64,000 nucleotides of DNA. It comes from Thermococcus gammatolerans EJ3 (lineage in GTDB: Archaea; Methanobacteriota_B; Thermococci; Thermococcales; Thermococcaceae). Position 1 is the stretch's first letter; each line of letters starts with the position of its first letter. A program made the translations under genes and the position numbers. The notes beneath the pieces are model-generated. The model did not search any database and was not told the DNA's origin. It was given only the letters and a program-made list of their open reading frames with translations. Shown one piece after another: positions 33,353 through 42,499 of the stretch. The stretch covers positions 372,001 to 436,000 of the forward strand of contig NC_012804.1 of NCBI RefSeq assembly GCF_000022365.1, read 5' to 3'.

Positions 33353-35446
33353 TTGATTTCGAAGAATTCTCCAATGGGTAAAACATTGGCTGCTGGTGTG
33401 TTTCTCGTGGTATGGTTTGTTATAAGGTTTAGTTCTGGTAGAATAACGACAACCTTCGACGAAGCCTACTATCTCTCAACTCTGAGAATAGGCGGTGTGT
33501 ACTCGGGAATGATAACCCCCTGTGTTCTGCGGGCGGTTAACGCTATCATTTCTAACCCCGTGATTTCCCTCCTATTAGTCTCGTTGGGGCTGTTCATTGT
33601 CTATCCTTTTCTTCTTCTCAGATTCCATAAATCGTTCAGCGGTTATTCATCAATGTCGTTTCCGTTTTTCTTGGCTTTACTCCTGAGCAGCCACCTCCTG
33701 TGGTCCTCCAACGAGGTCAGACCGCAGCAGATAGGAACACTAGTGGGTCTGGCTCTTCTTCTGTTTATCCTTAGGGTTCACGAGGAAGATTTACCTAGAT
33801 TTAAGGTACTCCTCGGGGTCTCCGTTCTGTGGGTCTTGTTGGGCCTTGCCCATATCCTTTCATTTGCAGTGTTTCTTGCCTTAGTCTGGTTCGTGGGCGT
33901 TCTTGAACTGATTAGGGGCAGACCCCTAAAGGTTTACTTCCTTTCGCTGGTTCCTTCTTTTTTTGCCCTCTTCCTTCTTTTCATGCCCGGATACGAGACT
34001 ATGGTCTTCTCGATAAAATGGATGTTCAAGCACTCCACAAACACCCTGTTCCATTTTCTTGGCTGGAACTTTTACTCGTCCCTCCTTCTTGGATGGCTTT
34101 TCCTTTTGGTCTCCGGTCCAATTGTTGCCTCACTGTGGAGAAGAACTCCTACTTTCAGTTTGATTCTGGAGAGAATTAGGGGTGAGGTCGTTAGGAGGGC
34201 AGGGTTATACACCCTCCTTGGAACCCTTGCAATGCTAGCCCTTATGATACTTCAGTTCTATTTGGGGAGAAACGTTTACGAACTCGTGTACCGCAGTCCT
34301 AATTTCATCGTGATAATGCAGGCAGGAAACTTTCTCTTTGGAATCCTCACCATCGCGGGGTTTATCGGATCGCTCAATGAAAAACGATCCGACTTCAGTA
34401 GGGAGGTTCTCGTCTTCATGGTAGTTCTAATGGTTTTCGCCCTTCTCGTCTCGACGGTGATGCCTGCCAGCTTCGGAAGCTTTGGCTTCAGAAACTGGAT
34501 GATCCGAATGTATCAGTACTTCGTCGTGTTCTCCCTTCCCTTTGTAGCGCGTGAGATCGAGGCCTTGTTGGGCAGCCTACAATGGCGTAGGGCATTTGTT
34601 TTCATATTAGTCTTTGGGATCACAGCTAGTGTTCTAAACGTTAGCCGTCCTCCCATCGCTTATAACTACCCCTACTACTGGACAGGGTGCGATCTTGAGC
34701 TGCTGTCCCGGGTGGGTCCGGGGTTTGTTTATAAGGGGGATACCCTCACTCCCCCTGAGAATTCCCTTGTGCTATCGTTCCTAGGGTGGGCCTATGGAAA
34801 CCGCATTGAGCCCTATCCGGGTAACGTGGAACCTCTTCCAGAATCCGATCTCTGCGTCTCAGACCTGTGCCATTCTCCTTATCCCTACAGGGAGATCCCC
34901 CTGACTTCAGTGAACCTATCCCGTGCGACAATTGTTACGGGAAACATTCCTCCGGATCTTGTGTCTTGGATTCGCTCTCTCTTTCACATTAGAGGAGAAG
35001 GAGACCCCGTTCTTGCTTTGGGCAACTCCACCTTAAATCCTCTGATTTCAAAACTTGAGTCTCAGTACTTCCTCCCGGTGGTGGTCAACTACTCGGTAAT
35101 TACTGGCCCCCACTTCAGGTACTATTTCGCCATCAGGGAGGGAAGGATAAAGGGGGACGTTGACCGCTCGATGTTCGTCGTTCAGGCGGTCTTAGTAAAC
35201 GACACCCCCGTGATCGTCATCAGCTCACCTTCCCTGGACGGTGTTGCCGCCGGGCTCTGGTTACTCAAAAATGAAATCCTCCGGAACAGAACGAAGTGGG
35301 GGAATGTCTCCTTTGTAGTTGGTGAGTGGGATGAGATGGATGGAAGGGTTCTCCCTATTGTCAGGGCTTACTCCGGTGATAAAAACGGCTTCAGTTATGG
35401 GGACAGGATAAAAATTCTGAGAATCGGAACGGTCGGAAAGCCCTGA
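33353..35446 (+). CDS. GT-C-like multi-pass membrane protein with S-layer-type C-terminal domain
   Basis: A 697-residue protein with about 11-12 hydrophobic helices in the first 440 residues and a soluble tail. The loop after the first helix has TTFDEAYYLS; an Asp-Glu pair there is the metal/catalytic signature of GT-C enzymes such as ArnT and PMT, which take sugars from a polyprenyl phosphate. The final 190 residues (VNDTPVIVISSP, VSFVVGEWDEMDG, SGDKNGFSYGD) parallel the end of the giant protein just upstream. The TTG 33353 start is favoured because GGTGGT lies 4 bases before it. It follows the giant gene by 56 bases. Function as a glycosyltransferase is inferred, not shown. Confidence 0.65.
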   Translation: MISKNSPMGKTLAAGVFLVVWFVIRFSSGRITTTFDEAYYLSTLRIGGVYSGMITPCVLRAVNAIISNPVISLLLVSLGLFIVYPFLLLRFHKSFSGYSSMSFPFFLALLLSSHLLWSSNEVRPQQIGTLVGLALLLFILRVHEEDLPRFKVLLGVSVLWVLLGLAHILSFAVFLALVWFVGVLELIRGRPLKVYFLSLVPSFFALFLLFMPGYETMVFSIKWMFKHSTNTLFHFLGWNFYSSLLLGWLFLLVSGPIVASLWRRTPTFSLILERIRGEVVRRAGLYTLLGTLAMLALMILQFYLGRNVYELVYRSPNFIVIMQAGNFLFGILTIAGFIGSLNEKRSDFSREVLVFMVVLMVFALLVSTVMPASFGSFGFRNWMIRMYQYFVVFSLPFVAREIEALLGSLQWRRAFVFILVFGITASVLNVSRPPIAYNYPYYWTGCDLELLSRVGPGFVYKGDTLTPPENSLVLSFLGWAYGNRIEPYPGNVEPLPESDLCVSDLCHSPYPYREIPLTSVNLSRATIVTGNIPPDLVSWIRSLFHIRGEGDPVLALGNSTLNPLISKLESQYFLPVVVNYSVITGPHFRYYFAIREGRIKGDVDRSMFVVQAVLVNDTPVIVISSPSLDGVAAGLWLLKNEILRNRTKWGNVSFVVGEWDEMDGRVLPIVRAYSGDKNGFSYGDRIKILRIGTVGKP

Positions 35447-35495
35447 CCGGTCATCATATTTCAGTGTCCTGGCTTCTCGTCATCCCGAGAGGATG

Positions 35496-35684
35496 TCACT
35501 CCTTTCCCAGCTTCTTGAGGGCCCTCTTGCCCTTTGGCCGGCCACCCCTAAAGAGCCAGCCGTGTGCCTTGTTAACGTGCCTTATGTAGTCCCTGCTCTT
35601 CCTGAAGACCATACCGCAGCGGGGGCAGCGATAGTAGAGCTCGCCATCCCTATCGATGAAGGTGATGGCCTTAAGCTCCACCAT
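35496..35684 (-). CDS. Small C2H2-type zinc-finger protein
   Basis: A 62-residue protein with one classical zinc finger, C-x2-C-x12-H-x4-H (CPRCGMVF...YIRHVNKAH), and a basic tail ([15 protein letters not shown]). Such small proteins are common in Thermococcales and probably bind nucleic acid. ATG 35684 follows GGAGGTGGG; an upstream in-frame ATG has no ribosome-binding site. It is convergent with the GT-C-like gene and is the last of a minus-strand row. Confidence 0.75.
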   Translation of the reverse strand: MVELKAITFIDRDGELYYRCPRCGMVFRKSRDYIRHVNKAHGWLFRGGRPKGKRALKKLGKE

Positions 35685-35732
35685 CCTCCCACCTCCGATT
35701 CTTCCCCGCATTTCCATTTTTTAAAGGTTGCG

Positions 35733-36542
35733 CTAGGCCCATATCCTGTTGCCCTTGACTTTGAGGTATCCCAGGGTTTGGAGCTCCTTTAGGAAGCTCT
35801 CAATGGTCTCCTCGTCAAAGTACACCTGAACGGTTTCCCTTTCCCCTTCAACGCTCAGGGGTTCCATTTCGAGGAGTTTCTCTATCAGTTCGTCTTTTCT
35901 CCGTGTCCGCTCTGCCAATCTTAGAATCACGTCTGCCAGGACGGATCTTGCTATACCCACGAACATGGCCTCAACGTAGCTTTCCTCCGTCGAGTACTCC
36001 CTCGCTATTTCGAGTGCAGCCTCGATGAGCTCTCTATCAACCTCAAGTACCTCAACGTAGTAGGCTTTCATCATGGCTACCTCTGTTATCATTCTCGGAC
36101 TGAACCTTTTCTCCAGTTCCTCGAGATTTTCTCCAAGCTCGTCGAGAGGAAATCTGAGTTCTATCTCAAGATCCTCTAGCGGCGGTTTTGAAACGACTTT
36201 TAATTTTTCTCCTTTCTCCTCAATTGCCCCCTCACTCGCCAGGGCCTCCAGAAGGGCTAGACCCCCGTCCATCTCCTCAAGAAGCTCTTCTGGGCTGATT
36301 TCCTCCCCTATCTCCCTTGATAGAAAAACCCTTTGATAAACTCCACGAATGGAGTGAAGTGCCTCCTCTACGGGTGGGATACCCTCAGCCTTTTCAAAGA
36401 GTTCCCCGTACCTGCCAGCGATGATTACATAGTGCGATACTTCCTTTCTAACCTCTTCTATCTTTCTGTTCATTATCCCAGCCCTGCTCAGCTGCCTTGA
36501 GAGCTCGTTCATATCATCCTTTGAGAGAACCTCGAATCTCAT
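35733..36542 (-). CDS. Conserved hypothetical helical protein, 269 aa
   Basis: I do not recognise this protein. It is soluble, highly charged and mostly alpha-helical (KxxE patterns throughout). The last 45 residues (VYFDEETIESFLKELQTLGYLKVKGNRIWA by its ends) read like a winged-helix domain. The start ATG 36542 has GGTGGTTGG upstream. Neighbours are other unrecognised small proteins in the same direction. A regulatory or scaffolding role is possible but unsupported. Confidence 0.6.
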   Translation of the reverse strand: MRFEVLSKDDMNELSRQLSRAGIMNRKIEEVRKEVSHYVIIAGRYGELFEKAEGIPPVEEALHSIRGVYQRVFLSREIGEEISPEELLEEMDGGLALLEALASEGAIEEKGEKLKVVSKPPLEDLEIELRFPLDELGENLEELEKRFSPRMITEVAMMKAYYVEVLEVDRELIEAALEIAREYSTEESYVEAMFVGIARSVLADVILRLAERTRRKDELIEKLLEMEPLSVEGERETVQVYFDEETIESFLKELQTLGYLKVKGNRIWA

Positions 36543-36591
36543 CCAACCACCTATAATAGGTTTCCCGTTAAAGTTAAAAAGAAAACGGCCA

Positions 36592-36957
36592 TTAAGCGTT
36601 CCTTTCCTCCTCTGGCTCGCCTCTTCTTCTGCTCTCGTTCCTAATGACCTGTATCACATAGTCAATGAACTTCCTGACTTCCTCGAGTTCTTCCTCAGGA
36701 ATATCCTGGATTTTCCTGTTTTTGGTCTTGTAGGTGAGCAACTTGAGAAGTGCGAGCCTTCCGAGAGCCGTTTTGGTGCTTATCTCACCGTTCTTCCAGT
36801 CGCGCCATATGGCATTGGCTATACCGTAGAACTCTGGGATGCTGTCGAGTCCGGGATCGCCGACATCTATGACCTCTTTTCCTAAGTACTTGTAGCGCTT
36901 CTCCTTTTCCTCTTTGGTGAACTCTTTGATTTTGCCTTTGATGTACTCGTGAACCAC
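36592..36957 (-). CDS. Conserved hypothetical protein, 121 aa
   Basis: A soluble, charged 121-residue protein with no motif that I recognise. Secondary structure looks helical, with a central ANAIWRDWKNGEISTKTALGRL helix pair (about 47-68) and a strongly basic/acidic C-terminus. The GTG start at 36957 is supported by GGGGGTGAT six bases upstream. It lies between a DMT transporter gene and the 269-residue hypothetical gene, all on the minus strand, 46 and 49 bases apart. Confidence 0.6.
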   Translation of the reverse strand: MVHEYIKGKIKEFTKEEKEKRYKYLGKEVIDVGDPGLDSIPEFYGIANAIWRDWKNGEISTKTALGRLALLKLLTYKTKNRKIQDIPEEELEEVRKFIDYVIQVIRNESRRRGEPEEERNA

Positions 36958-37003
36958 GATATCACCCCCTTGGGTTCTTCACTTGTTTATTAACTTTCAG
37001 TTC

Positions 37004-37858
37004 TTAAAAGTGTTCCGGGGGCAATTGGTGTTGTTCATTTCGTATTTCTCTCCAGATGGCACCGAGGATGAGTAGAGCTCCAAGGTATCCCTCGGGACTG
37101 AGGGGCTTTCCGAAAACCAGGAGAGAGGCAATGTGCCCGAATATTGGCTCGGTGGAGTAGATAAGCGCCGCTCGGTAGGCCTTGATGTACTTCTGATACT
37201 TGATCTGAAGGGTGAAGGCAAGAACTGTTGCGAAAGCGCCCGTGTAGAGTGCTCCGAGCCAGGGAACTGAATTTCTCCAGAGCGTAAGCTCTCCAGTGAT
37301 GGTTATGTAAAGCGTCGATAAGATGAAGTTCCAGAATATCTGCCAGAAGGAGAGGCTAAGATAATCGTTTTCTCCAAATCTCTCGACGAGTACTATCTGG
37401 AAAGCGAAGCTCACAGCACACAGCACCGTTAGTAGATCTCCATAGTTAAACTTCAGGGAGGCCCCGGAGATCAGATAAAGACCAAGCAGGGCGAGAAGTA
37501 GTGATTCCACATCTCTCCTTCTTATCCTCTCCCCAAGGATGAAGTATGCCACGAATGGTGTAAAAACTACGTAGAGGGATGTTATAAAGGCTGAGTTGGA
37601 GGGGGTTGTGTATTTGAGTCCCACAATCTGGAAACCATGCCCTAGAAACAGTGTAACGCCAAGGACAAAACCCCTCCAGAAAGTGCTCCATCTCAACGTT
37701 CGTCTCCTGAAAATGAGGAGCATTAGCAGAGAGGCAATACCAAACCTGTACACTAAAAACGTCATCGGCTCGGAGTAGTTGAGGCTTACCTTCATGACCG
37801 GAAATGTTGAACCCCAGATCGCTGTTATGCCCAAGAGTATCGCTTCTTCCCTCTTCAT
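37004..37858 (-). CDS. DMT/EamA family transporter
   Basis: A 284-residue membrane protein with ten hydrophobic helices in two EamA repeats. The N-terminal AIWGSTFPVMKVSL and the middle SAFITSLYVVFTPFVAYFILGERI are family hallmarks. It probably exports a metabolite or amino acid. ATG 37858 is chosen; the reading frame stays open further upstream to 38098 but that extension runs antisense into the OsmC gene and across the promoter region, and it lacks membrane-protein character. Confidence 0.85.
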   Translation of the reverse strand: MKREEAILLGITAIWGSTFPVMKVSLNYSEPMTFLVYRFGIASLLMLLIFRRRTLRWSTFWRGFVLGVTLFLGHGFQIVGLKYTTPSNSAFITSLYVVFTPFVAYFILGERIRRRDVESLLLALLGLYLISGASLKFNYGDLLTVLCAVSFAFQIVLVERFGENDYLSLSFWQIFWNFILSTLYITITGELTLWRNSVPWLGALYTGAFATVLAFTLQIKYQKYIKAYRAALIYSTEPIFGHIASLLVFGKPLSPEGYLGALLILGAIWREIRNEQHQLPPEHF

Positions 37859-37966
37859 ACGCCTTACCCTTACTCCTTCGTTCTTTTCCTGAACCAACGT
37901 TTCTAAACCTTTGGTTTTGGAGACGCTTTTAAGGTTTCCGTTGGATCTTCCGATGAGGTGGCGAAG

Positions 37967-38398
37967 ATGCCGAAGTACAAGGACATGCCTGTGAAAATAT
38001 CGGGAATCCGAGTTTCCCCAACCAAGATGAAGGTGGTGGGGAACGGCTTTGAAATAGTGGTGGATAAACTTGGTGGTGAAGCTCCAAGCCCGCTCCACTA
38101 CCAGCTCGCAGCGCTGGCGGGATGTCTGAACATAGTCGGCACTCTAGTTGCCAAAGATCTAAAAATCGATGTTGAGGGCATGGAGGTTGAAATCGTCGGA
38201 ATATTCAACCCCTCAAAGTTTATGGGGGTCGATAACGGCAGGGCCGGCTTTAAGGAGATAGATGTGACCATTAGGGTCAAAACGGACGCTGATGAGGAAA
38301 CCCTGAAGAAATGGCTCAGCCTCGTGGAGGAACGCTGTCCAATAAGTGACAACTTGGCCAACCCGACACCCGTCAGAATAGAGATTGAGAGAGAGTGA
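37967..38398 (+). CDS. OsmC family protein
   Basis: A 143-residue protein of the OsmC/Ohr fold, whose members reduce organic hydroperoxides with a Cys pair. The two expected cysteines are visible, in AALAGCLNIVG (about 51-61) and ERCPISDNL (about 124-132), although this branch (COG1765/YhfA-like) is less well characterised. ATG 37967 follows GAGGTG at 37955-37960. It is divergent from the DMT transporter; the intergenic region contains GAACC and GGTTT half-sites but no clear operator. Confidence 0.83.
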   Translation: MPKYKDMPVKISGIRVSPTKMKVVGNGFEIVVDKLGGEAPSPLHYQLAALAGCLNIVGTLVAKDLKIDVEGMEVEIVGIFNPSKFMGVDNGRAGFKEIDVTIRVKTDADEETLKKWLSLVEERCPISDNLANPTPVRIEIERE

Positions 38399-38399
38399 T

Positions 38400-38708
38400 T
38401 CACTCACCGGGTCCGTTAATGCATGACATGTTCATGGCCAAGAGCATCTCCACATAGCCACTCTCAAGGTTTCTTTTTATCCTCTTGGAGAGCTTTCTCA
38501 GTTCGTGTTCATTGAGAGGTTCTTTGCTTTTTAGCCACTTTATGAGGCCATCCCTCCTGTCTAGAATTACAACTTCTCCTTCTGGGATCAGGGGGACGTA
38601 GTTCATCTTAACCCCGTAAAGTTCTTCGGCAAAGGCAAGCTTTGCCCTCAGGAGTTCTAGGTAGTTGGCCAGATCCTCCCCGAGGAGTTCTCTTACAAGC
38701 CTCTTCAT
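38400..38708 (-). CDS. Conserved hypothetical protein, 102 aa
   Basis: A 102-residue helical protein of unknown role. A central strand segment, YVPLIPEGEVVILDRRDGL (about 37-55), is flanked by helices, and the tail has a single Cys (NMSCINGPGE). The start ATG 38708 follows GGTGGAAG. Its stop lies one base from the convergent OsmC gene stop. No known domain recognised. Confidence 0.55.
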   Translation of the reverse strand: MKRLVRELLGEDLANYLELLRAKLAFAEELYGVKMNYVPLIPEGEVVILDRRDGLIKWLKSKEPLNEHELRKLSKRIKRNLESGYVEMLLAMNMSCINGPGE

Positions 38709-38811
38709 TCTTCCACCAGCTGTACTTTGTTGGACAGGTTTATTAACCTATCGGGCAGATGTGGGTAGGAAAGGTGATAAAGCTCAATAACGTATCACGC
38801 CCGGTGAGACC

Positions 38812-40539
38812 ATGTTTATGAAGTACGCCCACCATTTTCACGCCTATCAGCCTGGCGATATAGTTTACGTCAATGACGGTGACGGCTCCGGGCCGATAGA
38901 GTATGAAGAGAGAAAAAGCCCCGTTGCAGTAAGAATCGGCGATGAAGAAGTCAGGGGTGAGAACTGGACGAGGGCTATGCTCTACTCCTACGAGAGGATC
39001 TCCGAGGTTCTGTCAAGGCTTAAAGGGGTCAGCGTCGATATCGAGCCCTTCACTTTTTTCATGCTTCTCCGCTACCAAAAAAAGGCCCTCGAAGAAACCG
39101 TCGAGCTTTTTGAATCAATTGACGCGGTTCCAACCGTTCCGTTTCACCCGATAATGCCCCACCTCGATGAGTTCGAACAGAAAATCCTCGCTAGGGTTTC
39201 CTTTGACTTCTACGCTCCTCTAATCGGGGATAAGCCGGTAATCGGCTACTGGCTCCCGGAGGCCGTGATAACGGGAAAAACCGCCCAGCTCATCGAGTCA
39301 TTGACCGAGAAAAAGCTCGTCTTCCTGCTCGATGAAAGGCAACTACTCTACGACTTTCCGCAGGCGAAGTACTCCTGCAACCGCTACGGTAACTCCTTCG
39401 TTTTCGGTCGTGAGTGGAGCCTGAGCGACGCCTTCGCCTTCAACACCCTCGACGTCTCCGGGCTGGTAAACGAGACCCTCTCGCGGAGGGACGAATACAA
39501 AGAGAAGCTCGGCGTCCCCTATCTCATTTTCACCGCGAGCGACCTTGAGAGTCTGCTCGGTAATCCGGCACAGCTAGACCGCTTCGTTGCGTGGATGGAT
39601 GCTCTTGGGAGAAGCAGAGTTGAGAGGATCTCTGCTCCTTCCTTCGTCTGGAGGAAGCTCTCCAGCGAGTTCAGGCGCCTTGAGGGTGAATGCTCCTTCG
39701 AGATGCCGGTTAAGGACTACTCGAGCTGGAGCGACTACTTTGATCTGAGCCTTGACGGCAAGACGAGCGACTCGCGCTGGCTCGGTTACAGGAGGGTCGA
39801 TGGGCGGGTCTTCGCGAGGGAAGTAGACGGAAGGAAAATCTCCCAGCTCTGGAAGGTCGCCTTCACGCGCCTTTTCGGCGAGCTCAACAGAACTGTGAGG
39901 CTCGGCGTTTTAACGGGCCTGAAAGAGCTTAACGCCGGCCCAGAGGAGTTCCTGGTCAGGTACGCGAGGATCTTCTTCAGGGACTACTACGGTTACTTCG
40001 GCATTGAGACCTCTCTCGACTACGTGCTTGAGCCTGCCGGTGGAGACAGAAATGCTCTGAAGCTCGGAAGGATTTACTACCTTATGCTCCTCGCCAACCA
40101 CTCCTGCCCGCGTTTCTGGGAGAACCTCGACACTCGCGTTGCCTTCTCCAACGTCTCAGTAATGGCGAAGGCTCTGATTGAGCTGATGAAGTATTTCGAG
40201 GGAAGCGAGCTTTGGAGTCTCTTCCTCGGAGCCTATCTAAAGCTCCTCAACTTCGAGAACCTCTACCACCTCTGGAAACTCTCCGCAATGCCCTCAATGG
40301 AAGGATGGGAGACAAGCGAGAAGGCCTGGCACGAGGCCTTGAAGCCAGAGGTCCCGACTAGCGGCTACAACGTCGTGACGAGGGCCGCGCTCTACGTAGG
40401 AAAACGTGACCTTAGAGGTGACTTGAGGGGCATCATCGAGGGCTACAACCTCGAGTGGGCCGTTGCGGATACCGGTCACATTGCAGGTGAGAAACACGGT
40501 CTCTGGGAGAATCCCCAGTACTGCGAGCACGGGCGTTAA
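38812..40539 (+). CDS. GH57-like glycoside hydrolase
   Basis: A 575-residue protein matching the GH57 motif order. YAHHFHAYQPG (about 4-14) is motif 1 with the HxH...QP residues, GYWLPEAVITG (about 144-154) is motif 3 with the nucleophile Glu, and FTASDLESLLGN (about 241-252) has the Asp of motif 4. GH57 enzymes are retaining alpha-glycosidases, amylases, branching enzymes or glucanotransferases; the specificity cannot be read here. There is no signal peptide, so it is intracellular, probably acting on glycogen-like glucans or maltodextrins. ATG 38812 follows GGTGAGA. It overlaps the convergent CCA-enzyme gene by 4 bases. Confidence 0.75.
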   Translation: MFMKYAHHFHAYQPGDIVYVNDGDGSGPIEYEERKSPVAVRIGDEEVRGENWTRAMLYSYERISEVLSRLKGVSVDIEPFTFFMLLRYQKKALEETVELFESIDAVPTVPFHPIMPHLDEFEQKILARVSFDFYAPLIGDKPVIGYWLPEAVITGKTAQLIESLTEKKLVFLLDERQLLYDFPQAKYSCNRYGNSFVFGREWSLSDAFAFNTLDVSGLVNETLSRRDEYKEKLGVPYLIFTASDLESLLGNPAQLDRFVAWMDALGRSRVERISAPSFVWRKLSSEFRRLEGECSFEMPVKDYSSWSDYFDLSLDGKTSDSRWLGYRRVDGRVFAREVDGRKISQLWKVAFTRLFGELNRTVRLGVLTGLKELNAGPEEFLVRYARIFFRDYYGYFGIETSLDYVLEPAGGDRNALKLGRIYYLMLLANHSCPRFWENLDTRVAFSNVSVMAKALIELMKYFEGSELWSLFLGAYLKLLNFENLYHLWKLSAMPSMEGWETSEKAWHEALKPEVPTSGYNVVTRAALYVGKRDLRGDLRGIIEGYNLEWAVADTGHIAGEKHGLWENPQYCEHGR

Positions 40540-41900
40540 CCTTTAATGTTCCATTTTTCCCTGCTTAGGAAGAGATACGCCTCCTCCTCCAGCTCCTTGG
40601 GAACGTAGTTTAACAGGATATCCGCCCTCCTGATTGCGTCCCTTATTCCTTTTCCGAGCGATACCTGGTTCTTTTCGAGAAGTTCGATGATAACATCCAC
40701 GACGCTCTCCCGGACGAGCTTTTCCGAGTAGAGCCTTTTCCCTATTAGCCAGACCTTTTCATTTTTCCTGTAGAAGTCCCGCCCCCGCTCGGTGAAAAAC
40801 TCCGGGCCGGGTTTAATTTTCACCCTCTCGCGCCTTTCCCTGTCGAGTTCGAGCATTATGAAGGCTCTGCCTTTTCTCCCGACGTCCCAGCCGAGGACTC
40901 CGAAGCCTTCCCTCTCAAGGGTCCTCTCAAAGCCCCTCGCGCTCCTCTCCAGCTGGGGTAAAAGGACATCGTCCACCATATCGGGGACATTGATCAGGAG
41001 CGTTACAAGGGCTGTTCCCCTCTTCCTCAGCTCGTCGAGGTAGCTCCCCTTAGGCTTCTCCGGTGGGAAGAAGAACCCGACCGAGGGATTCTCAAGGAAC
41101 TCTATGCTCTTGAAGTAGAAGCGCCCGTACTTCTCCCAGCTCAAGTTGGCCGAAACGTTCCGCCTCGGGTCGACGGGGTCTATCACTATCAGAGGTCTGT
41201 CCTCCTCGGTTTCCCTCTTCACGGTCTTGAGCGCAACCTCAGGCTCTTTTCTCAGCCAGTTCTCTGGGTCTATTATCTTCTGCCTCAGTAGGAAGTCCGC
41301 CTTCTCGACAACATCGAGGAAAGAACCGTACTTTATGACGAGGATTTCGGCCAAATAGCCGGAAAAGCCCCTAACGTAAATCTCGCTCCCGTAGGCGTTG
41401 ATGCCCTTCAGGAAGCGCTTGAGCAGTCTAACTTCGTCGTTCCGCCCCCTGAGGTTCTCATTCACCCACCTCGTGTGGAGTATCGAGCGGTCAACGGCAG
41501 TTCTCACATCCCTCCAGTTTCCGACGTCGTAGCAGGGCACGAGGTCAACGCGCACTCCCCTGTATCTCGCCCGGACGTAGGGGTGTTCCGCGTAGGCTAT
41601 CTCGTGGGAGTCGAGTTTTTCGGCTATGGCTTTTCCGAGTTCCAGACCTTTTTTCCTCAGCTCCTCAAGGGGAGTTTCGAGGGGAAAGGCCAGGAATAGG
41701 TCAATGTCGTGGTCTCCAGCCAGATAAGTATCCTTCGCGAGTGAGCCGACGAAGTAGGGCCTAGCGTCGAGGCCGAGCTCCTCTATTCTCTCCTCGGCTA
41801 TTGTTCTCAGCTCCTCCATCAGGCCTTTCACGAAGGCTCTCTCTTCATCGCTTGGCCTTATCCTTTGAATGACTTCGCTGAGGACTTCTTCCATCTCCAT
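40536..41900 (-). CDS. cca: Class I (archaeal) CCA tRNA nucleotidyltransferase
   Basis: A 454-residue enzyme that adds or repairs the 3'-CCA of tRNAs. The polymerase-beta-type active site is GSLAKDTYLAGDHDIDLFLAF (about 49-69) with the GS and DxD motifs; the following domain includes RYRGVRVDLVPCYDV with the third carboxylate. Length is normal for archaeal CCA enzymes. Start ATG 41900 follows GGAGTGAG and lies 6 bases before the thpR stop codon region, so thpR and cca are translationally close. The tRNAs in this window already encode CCA, so the enzyme here mainly repairs ends. Confidence 0.93.
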   Translation of the reverse strand: MEMEEVLSEVIQRIRPSDEERAFVKGLMEELRTIAEERIEELGLDARPYFVGSLAKDTYLAGDHDIDLFLAFPLETPLEELRKKGLELGKAIAEKLDSHEIAYAEHPYVRARYRGVRVDLVPCYDVGNWRDVRTAVDRSILHTRWVNENLRGRNDEVRLLKRFLKGINAYGSEIYVRGFSGYLAEILVIKYGSFLDVVEKADFLLRQKIIDPENWLRKEPEVALKTVKRETEEDRPLIVIDPVDPRRNVSANLSWEKYGRFYFKSIEFLENPSVGFFFPPEKPKGSYLDELRKRGTALVTLLINVPDMVDDVLLPQLERSARGFERTLEREGFGVLGWDVGRKGRAFIMLELDRERRERVKIKPGPEFFTERGRDFYRKNEKVWLIGKRLYSEKLVRESVVDVIIELLEKNQVSLGKGIRDAIRRADILLNYVPKELEEEAYLFLSREKWNIKG

Positions 41901-41905
41901 TGCAC

Positions 41906-42460
41906 TCACTCCGCGAGCTCGAACTTCGCTACCGTCTCGTAAATCGGACCCTTTGGCGTCAGCGTGCTCTTCTTCAGCTCTATGGCCTCGACCTCGAACT
42001 CGCCGAAGTCCTCGTTGGCAAGATCTTTGAGCGCCATCGCCAGTTCAACCTTATCGCGGACGAACTTGACGCGTCCGATTGTTATGTGGGCCACGAAGTC
42101 CTTGTCCTTCTTGAAGCCTAAGCGACGCATCTCGCGCTCGACGTCGTTCGCTATCGCTTTTATTCCCTCGTCGTTCTCTATTCCGGCCCATATCACCCTT
42201 ACGTAGTTCGGGTTCGGGAAGACGCCGATTCCCTTAACGCGAACGCGATGCTTTTTGTGCTTTCTCGCTATCTCGGCTAGGGCCTTCTTAACCTCTTCCG
42301 CCGTTACCTCGTCAATCTCGCCGAGGAACTTGAGCGTGACGTGGAAGTTCTCCCTCTCGACGAACTTTATCTTGGCAGCTTTGCTCCCTATCCTCTCTTG
42401 GGCCTTCAGGAGGTTGTCGCGAACCTCGTCGCTCACATCAATCGCTATGAACGCCCTCAT
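41906..42460 (-). CDS. thpR: RNA 2',3'-cyclic phosphodiesterase (2H family)
   Basis: A 184-residue 2H phosphoesterase. The two catalytic tetrapeptides are HVTL (in [13 protein letters not shown], about 39-51) and HITI (in [11 protein letters not shown], about 124-134). Family members open 2',3'-cyclic phosphates and, in vitro, can ligate tRNA halves. ATG 42460 follows GGTGGTGGT. It precedes cca in a probable tRNA-end-processing operon. Confidence 0.92.
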   Translation of the reverse strand: MRAFIAIDVSDEVRDNLLKAQERIGSKAAKIKFVERENFHVTLKFLGEIDEVTAEEVKKALAEIARKHKKHRVRVKGIGVFPNPNYVRVIWAGIENDEGIKAIANDVEREMRRLGFKKDKDFVAHITIGRVKFVRDKVELAMALKDLANEDFGEFEVEAIELKKSTLTPKGPIYETVAKFELAE

Positions 42461-42499
42461 ACCACCACCAGGAAAAGTTGGGGGAGGGGTTAAAAGGGG

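Noticed and set aside
35430-35510. Possible C/D-box sRNA on the minus strand after the GT-C-like gene
   Set aside because: CTGA and ATGATGA occur three bases apart, but no second D box and only a poor C box are found.
37859-38098. N-terminal extension of the DMT transporter
   Set aside because: The open frame continues upstream but runs antisense to the OsmC gene and over its promoter; transporter sequence begins at ATG 37858.
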